A DNA stretch of 64,000 bases, taken from the NCBI RefSeq assembly GCF_014212125.1, contig NZ_JACJVP010000007.1:110838-174837 (forward strand), read 5' to 3'. Source of the stretch: Cohnella nanjingensis (GTDB taxonomy: Bacteria; Bacillota; Bacilli; Paenibacillales; Paenibacillaceae). Positions 60,106-64,000 of this stretch are shown in pieces. The notes under the pieces were generated by a model that was given only the letters and a program-made list of their open reading frames with translations, did not search any database and was not told where the DNA came from. Made by a program: the position numbers and the translations under genes. Each line of letters opens with the position of its first letter. The stretch's first letter is position 1.

Positions 60106-60216
60106 TTACTTCTTGCCTAGCGCTTTCTCGAAGACTTTCTCCAGATCGTCGGCGCTCTCCGGGATGACCTACTCGTCGATGTCATTCTCCTTGGTGTATG
60201 TATCGGTCAACGGGTT
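60106..60216 (-). pseudogene. Remnant of an extracellular solute-binding protein 3' end
   Basis: On the minus strand the frame 60216-60106 reads NPLTDTYTKENDIDE, then a TAG, then VIPESADDLEKVFEKALGKK and a TAA. This is the usual C-terminus of ABC solute-binding lipoproteins, with a premature stop. The fragment begins right at the stop codon of the HAD gene, so a deletion has joined the two. Confidence 0.55.
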
Positions 60217-61086
60217 CTAAGGCGCGCCTCCGTCCCGAAAGGTTGCACCCGACCGCGAACGCATCCATTGTTCCAGGTACCGGGTTACGCCATCGTCATC
60301 GTTACTGCCGGCCATGGCGGTGGAGAGCGCTGCGATGTCCGGATGCGCTCCCGCAACGGCGATGCGGGTCCCGGCCGTTTCGAACATGCCCAGGTCGTTC
60401 AGGTTGTCGCCGAACACCGTGACCACCTCGGGCTCGCCGTTCACGAGCGCCGCCCACTTCCGCAGCCCTTCCTTCTTGTTCGCCAGCCGGTCGCTGAACT
60501 CGAGGAAGTAATGATCCGCGATATAGGCGTCTTTCATGAGGTGCACGTGGATCCGATCCCCGAACCTCCGTTGAACTTCCTCCTTAAGTGGGTTAAGCTC
60601 ATCCCATAATCCGATATAGGTCACGATCAGCGTGCGGAACGTCTCCGGACAGCTCAGCCGCGTCACCTCCGCGAATCTCGGATCGTTCGGGCGGCTGGCG
60701 TAGAACTGCAGCTCTCCGGAGCGGACGAGCCGTTCGTGCAGGACCCTCTCCCGATCTTCGTCGTCCAGCGCGAAGAGGAGCGGCAGCAGGCCGTGCGCTC
60801 TCCCGAGGCCGATGATCTCATCGGTCGTCGCGGGATTCAGCCAGGCGCCGTCCAGCACCCGCTGGGTGGCCGGATCGAAGAGGACGGCGCCGTTGTACAG
60901 CACGACCGGGTATCGCCAAGGGACGGCGGACACGATCTTGTGGGCGCTGATATAGCTCCGGGCGGTCGCGTAGCTGACGAAGAGGCCTTCATTCAGCGCC
61001 TGGGTGAGGATGCGAACCGAGTAGTCGGAGAGGGATGCGTCCGAGCGGAGCAGGGTGCCGTCGAGATCGGTGAGGAAGTACGACAT
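60217..61086 (-). CDS. Cof-type HAD-family phosphatase
   Basis: 289 residues from the ATG at 61086 with GGGGG upstream. HAD motif I is FLTDLDGTLLRSD (nucleophile Asp), motif II is SYATARS, motif III Lys is in LANKKEGLRKW, and motif IV is VFGDNLNDLGMFE. The large C2B cap (~80-190) is characteristic of Cof-type sugar or cofactor phosphatases. Substrate not evident. Divergent from an HD gene with a 16-bp gap. Confidence 0.92.
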   Translation of the reverse strand: MSYFLTDLDGTLLRSDASLSDYSVRILTQALNEGLFVSYATARSYISAHKIVSAVPWRYPVVLYNGAVLFDPATQRVLDGAWLNPATTDEIIGLGRAHGLLPLLFALDDEDRERVLHERLVRSGELQFYASRPNDPRFAEVTRLSCPETFRTLIVTYIGLWDELNPLKEEVQRRFGDRIHVHLMKDAYIADHYFLEFSDRLANKKEGLRKWAALVNGEPEVVTVFGDNLNDLGMFETAGTRIAVAGAHPDIAALSTAMAGSNDDDGVTRYLEQWMRSRSGATFRDGGAP

Positions 61087-61102
61087 CGGATAGAGGACCC
61101 CC

Positions 61103-61798
61103 ATGAGAAAGGTAGTGACGGCGATGATGCCATCCTGGACAAGTTATCCGGAGCAGGCGGAAACGATCGAAGCGGCGGAGCGGTTCGCCAGATCGGTCCA
61201 TGAGTGCGACCGTACCGGCCACGACTGGTGGCACGTGCATCGCGTGGCGCGCATGGTGGAGCGGCTGGCGCGCGAAGAGGGCGCCGACGCGTTCGTCTGC
61301 GTCGTCGCGGCGCTGCTGCATGATGTCGCGGACGAGAAGCTGAATCCCTCCAAAGAAGAGGGATTACGGAAGGTCGGCGACTGGCTCGCGGGCCGGCCGC
61401 AGATGACGGAGGATGAGCGTCTGCATGTCATGGACATCATCTCGACGATGTCCTACAACGGCGGAGGCAATCCGCCCATGCGCACGCCGGAGGGACGGGT
61501 GGTGCAGGATGCGGACCGCCTGGACGCCATCGGGGCGATCGCGATCGCCCGGACCTTCGTCTATGCCGGGTGGAAGGGCGATCCGCTCCACGATCCCCGG
61601 ATCCCGCCGCGCGAGAAGATGACCGCCGCCGAATACAGACAGGACAAGAGTACGGCGATCAATCATTTCCACGAGAAGCTGCTGAAGCTCAAGGACCGGA
61701 TCAACACGGGGTCTGCGCGCAGGATCGCCGAAGAGCGCCACCGCTATATGGAAGCCTATCTGGCGCAATTCGGGCTGGAATGGGAGGGAGAGGCCTAA
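61103..61798 (+). CDS. HD-domain phosphohydrolase (YedJ type)
   Basis: 231 residues with GAGGA five bases upstream; later ATGs (61124, 61127) are possible. HD motif: His in DWWHVHRV, His-Asp in ALLHDVADEKL, and the final Asp in QDADRLDAIGAIAIAR. HDxxEK-type metal ligands are complete. The layout matches the YedJ/MJ-type nucleotide phosphohydrolases. Substrate unknown. Its stop overlaps the convergent GNAT stop by three bases (CTAA). Confidence 0.9.
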   Translation: MRKVVTAMMPSWTSYPEQAETIEAAERFARSVHECDRTGHDWWHVHRVARMVERLAREEGADAFVCVVAALLHDVADEKLNPSKEEGLRKVGDWLAGRPQMTEDERLHVMDIISTMSYNGGGNPPMRTPEGRVVQDADRLDAIGAIAIARTFVYAGWKGDPLHDPRIPPREKMTAAEYRQDKSTAINHFHEKLLKLKDRINTGSARRIAEERHRYMEAYLAQFGLEWEGEA

Positions 61799-62688
61799 GC
61801 CTGCTCCTCCGGCGATAAGGGCTGCGTCATCTGGACCTGCTCCATGAGCAGGGAGAATCCGGCTTGCTCCAGCGCCTGAACGGCCTCGGCGTGCGAGGCG
61901 GGCAGGTTCATCGTCCGGCGCGTGAGGGACGGATGCGGGGGGAAGACGGCAGCTAGCAGGTGTCGGACGATGGCGCCTGCGTCCTCGCGGCGCTCGTCGG
62001 CTCGGCACTGGAAGAGCGATGCGGAAGCGGGGTTGCCGTGCTCATCATAGGCGAGCTTGAACAGCGCATAGCCGAGCGGCCGGTCCTGATCGTCGTACAG
62101 GATCGCGGACTCGGCGTTCGTCAGATTCGCCCACTGGGTCTGCCAGGGCGCCGAATGGTCGTAGAAGGACAAGCCCCGAACGTCAGGCGCCGTGCCGAGC
62201 TGTACGCGGAACGGCCCCGTCCCGGCTGCGGCGAAGGTCACCGCCGGCAGTTCGCCGGTCTGCTGAAGGATCTTCAGCCGGTTGATCGTCCGGTAACCCA
62301 TCCGCTCATAGAGCGCGATGGCGGGCGCGTTGGCCGCGATCGCTTCGAGCGTCGCCAGGCCGACGCCGTGGGCCGCATAACGGCGGAGCGCCTCAGCGAT
62401 CATAAGCTTGCCGATACCCTGCCCCCGATAGGCCGGGGCGATCCCGGTGCCGCCGTTCCAGGCCGTCTTCGTCCCCCCGATCGCGCGGGCCCCGCTCAGC
62501 ACGAATCCGACCGGCTTGCCTTCCAGGACGGCGGCGAAGGACAGATCGAGCGAGAGATGCTCGGCGGCGAAGCGCCGGAGGAACCCTTCCGGCGACTGCG
62601 TCGCGTCCACGAAATATCCGGTGAACCCTTCATTCCACATCACAGCCAGCTGATCTAACGTATAATCGCGTAACGACTTGAATTCCAT
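61795..62688 (-). CDS. Two-domain GNAT acetyltransferase
   Basis: 297 residues from the ATG at 62688 with AGGAGG ten bases upstream. Residues ~1-140 are a full GNAT domain with the acetyl-CoA loop APAYRGQGIGKLMIAEALRR and IALYERMGYRTINRL. Residues ~150-297 form a second, GNAT-like half without the loop. This fits Paenibacillus two-domain N-acetyltransferases. Substrate unknown. Confidence 0.85.
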   Translation of the reverse strand: MEFKSLRDYTLDQLAVMWNEGFTGYFVDATQSPEGFLRRFAAEHLSLDLSFAAVLEGKPVGFVLSGARAIGGTKTAWNGGTGIAPAYRGQGIGKLMIAEALRRYAAHGVGLATLEAIAANAPAIALYERMGYRTINRLKILQQTGELPAVTFAAAGTGPFRVQLGTAPDVRGLSFYDHSAPWQTQWANLTNAESAILYDDQDRPLGYALFKLAYDEHGNPASASLFQCRADERREDAGAIVRHLLAAVFPPHPSLTRRTMNLPASHAEAVQALEQAGFSLLMEQVQMTQPLSPEEQA

Positions 62689-62786
62689 GCGCTCGGCGCC
62701 TCCTAGGGTCAATGATTCTACGGATAACTTCGCGATCTACCTGTCGTTCCCCTTCCTCACGATGTTTCCGATTTCCAGTAAACGTA

Positions 62787-62844
62787 TTGTCAACTATATC
62801 GTGGTGTGATACAGTCGAGCCATGATATATCGCATGACGATATA
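62787..62844 (+). promoter_or_regulatory. PadR operon promoter and operator
   Basis: TTGTCA (62787-62792) and TACAGT (62810-62815) are 17 bp apart. The palindrome TATATCG/CGATATA (62826-62844, five-base centre) lies just downstream, and the half site TATATCG also occurs in the spacer. Autorepression by PadR is likely. Confidence 0.7.
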
Positions 62845-62898
62845 GCGAGGGTTGTTATAGCCGAACTCGCTCCATGAACCGAGAGAGGTCTATGCCCG

Positions 62899-63231
62899 AT
62901 GACGATGGACGCCCTGCAACGCCAATACCTACCGATGTCGGAGACGATGTTCTACATCTTGCTGTCCTTGACGGAGGCCCGTCATGGCTACGGCATCATG
63001 CAATACGTGGAGGAGCTTACGGACAAGCGGATTCGGCTGGGCGCCGGGACGCTGTACGGCAGCTTGTCCCGGATGGAGAAGGACGGCGTCATCGTATTCG
63101 TGCGGGAAGACGACCGGCGCAAGACTTATCAGGCGACTGAAGACGGCAGAGCGCTGCTGAAGCTGGAGATCGCCCGGATCTCGGAATTGCATCGCAATGC
63201 CATGACCGTGTGGAGGGACCGGGATGAGTAA
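62899..63231 (+). CDS. PadR-family regulator
   Basis: 110 residues. Winged-helix pattern LPMSETMFYILLSLTEARHGYGIMQYVEELTDKRIRLGAGTLYGSLSRMEKDG, then VREDDRRKTYQATEDGRALLKLE and a short C-terminal dimerisation helix. This is the subfamily-2 type that binds palindromes over its own promoter. Eight-base overlap with the DUF2812 gene downstream. The operator lies at 62826-62844. Confidence 0.92.
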   Translation: MTMDALQRQYLPMSETMFYILLSLTEARHGYGIMQYVEELTDKRIRLGAGTLYGSLSRMEKDGVIVFVREDDRRKTYQATEDGRALLKLEIARISELHRNAMTVWRDRDE

Positions 63232-63748
63232 CGTGAAGCGCGTGAAGAAGTGGTGGTTCAGCTGGGATTCGGACAAGATCGAGCAGTGGATTGAGGAGAT
63301 GGAGGCGCAAGGGTGGCATCTGACCGCGGTCACGGGGAATGCGATCCACTTTGCATTCGAGAAGGGCGAGCCGCGGCGGATGCGCTATTGCGTCGACTAT
63401 CAGAGCGCCCGGAACCGGGACTATATCGCGCTCTGCCAGGACGCGGGCTGGGAGCTCCTCTACGACAAGATGGGCTGGTACGTGTGGCGGATGCCCTATA
63501 CGGATACGCGGCCCGAGCTGTACTCCGACGTGGACTCGCTCATGGACCGCAACAAGCGGCTCATCGCCATGATGGCGACCCTGACGTTCGCGCAGATCCC
63601 GATCATCGTCGCGCTCTTCTCCACCTTGAATCGGTTTCCGTACATCTACCTGATCTATGCGGCGCTGTTCGCCTTCTTCCTCTTCGGGATCGTGCGGCTC
63701 AATGCCGCGAATACGCGGCTGCGGGGGCGACGGGAAGACATCTCATAA
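63224..63748 (+). CDS. DUF2812 membrane protein
   Basis: 174 residues. N-terminal domain with paired Trp (WWFSWDSDKIEQWIEEMEAQGWHL) and the YCVDYQSARNRDYIALCQDAGWELLYDKMGWYVWR repeat is the DUF2812 pattern; two membrane spans follow at ~115-155. It is normally co-transcribed with a PadR gene, as here. Function unknown, thought to be a membrane partner or target of the PadR response. Confidence 0.9.
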   Translation: MSNVKRVKKWWFSWDSDKIEQWIEEMEAQGWHLTAVTGNAIHFAFEKGEPRRMRYCVDYQSARNRDYIALCQDAGWELLYDKMGWYVWRMPYTDTRPELYSDVDSLMDRNKRLIAMMATLTFAQIPIIVALFSTLNRFPYIYLIYAALFAFFLFGIVRLNAANTRLRGRREDIS

Positions 63749-63760
63749 GCTTGGCACGGG

Positions 63761-63788
63761 AAGGGCTGGATTCAGCCCTTCTTTTTTT
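63761..63788 (+). terminator. Terminator of the PadR-DUF2812 operon
   Basis: AAGGGCTG and CAGCCCTT pair around GATT and are followed by CTTTTTTT. No gene is seen from here to the end of the window. Confidence 0.9.
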
Positions 63789-63903
63789 ATGAAAATGAGT
63801 CTTGGCCATTATCGCTTTCAGGGCTTACACACCTAATAGTCGTACGGAATATTCGTCTTCGGTTGGGCAAAGGTCGCCCGGAATTCATCGGCTGGGACCT
63901 GTC

Positions 63904-64000
63904 CGGTGGTGCTTGTCGGTGGTGCTTGATGGTGGTGGTTGATGGTGGTGGTTGATGGTGGTGCTTGCCGGTGGTGCTCGCTGGTGGTGCTTTCTCGTGG
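63904..64000. repeat. 13-bp tandem repeat at the right edge
   Basis: Seven copies and a partial eighth of a 13-bp unit, consensus (C/T)GGTGGTG(C/G)TTG(A/C/T), fill 63904-64000 and continue beyond the window. Thirteen is not a multiple of three, and no frame fits, so a coding role is unlikely. Confidence 0.85.

Overview
The window looks like a chromosomal stretch of a GC-rich, spore-forming Paenibacillaceae bacterium (Paenibacillus/Cohnella type). The signs are GC-rich codon use, strong AGGAGG ribosome binding sites, a Spo0E-type phosphatase, S-layer-homology (SLH) anchored exoproteins, MotAB, many one-component regulators, and a PBSX/XkdT-like prophage. The genus is inferred from style, not from a search.

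Layout. 1-9,300 is the 3' end of a myovirus-type (PBSX-like) prophage: baseplate J, XkdU/YmfQ-like protein, tail fibre, XkdW-like protein, two tandem CD1375-like microproteins, XhlA-like protein, LL-H holin and endolysin. Behind the lysis cassette sits AT-rich cargo (a GHKL ATPase overlapping a STAS-like gene), then an ATP-dependent DNA ligase and a two-gene unit behind a double LexA-box promoter. A tRNA-Arg(CCT) gene whose 3' end faces the prophage marks the probable attachment site. 9,500-21,300 is core-type sequence: a LacI regulator, a MacB/FtsX-type ABC exporter next to an OmpR-type two-component system (separated by an array of ~52-bp hairpin repeats), Spo0E, tadA with a cluster of DnaA boxes, a cell-wall-type protein, an NAD(P)-binding protein and motAB with a sigma-D-like promoter.

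21,500-29,600 is the most interesting part. A cobalamin riboswitch with a terminator precedes a run of genes coding for an SLH-anchored protein with the domain order of mammalian intrinsic factor/transcobalamin (alpha/alpha toroid followed by DUF4430 beta-domains), a DUF4430 lipoprotein, and a complete ECF transporter (EcfT, fused EcfA-EcfA', S component), ending with a pterin-4a-carbinolamine dehydratase. I read it as a cell-surface vitamin B12 capture and import system. Just downstream is a second SLH-anchored protein, an eight-repeat YVTN beta-propeller.

32,500-48,600 is a mosaic of small accessory genes (GNATs, MFS, rhodanese, DoxX/HxlR, VOC, HIT, Nudix, methyltransferase, nucleotidyltransferase) with decayed gene remnants and a dispersed hairpin repeat in three copies. 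48,700-56,900 is a regulator/efflux block: three TetR genes, one MarR gene and two DHA2-type drug exporters, with clear palindromic operators over the promoters. 57,100-64,000 holds a GsiB/17M-like protein, an SgrR-type regulator divergent from two paralogous microproteins, HAD, HD and GNAT enzymes, a PadR-DUF2812 pair, and a 13-bp tandem repeat running off the right edge.
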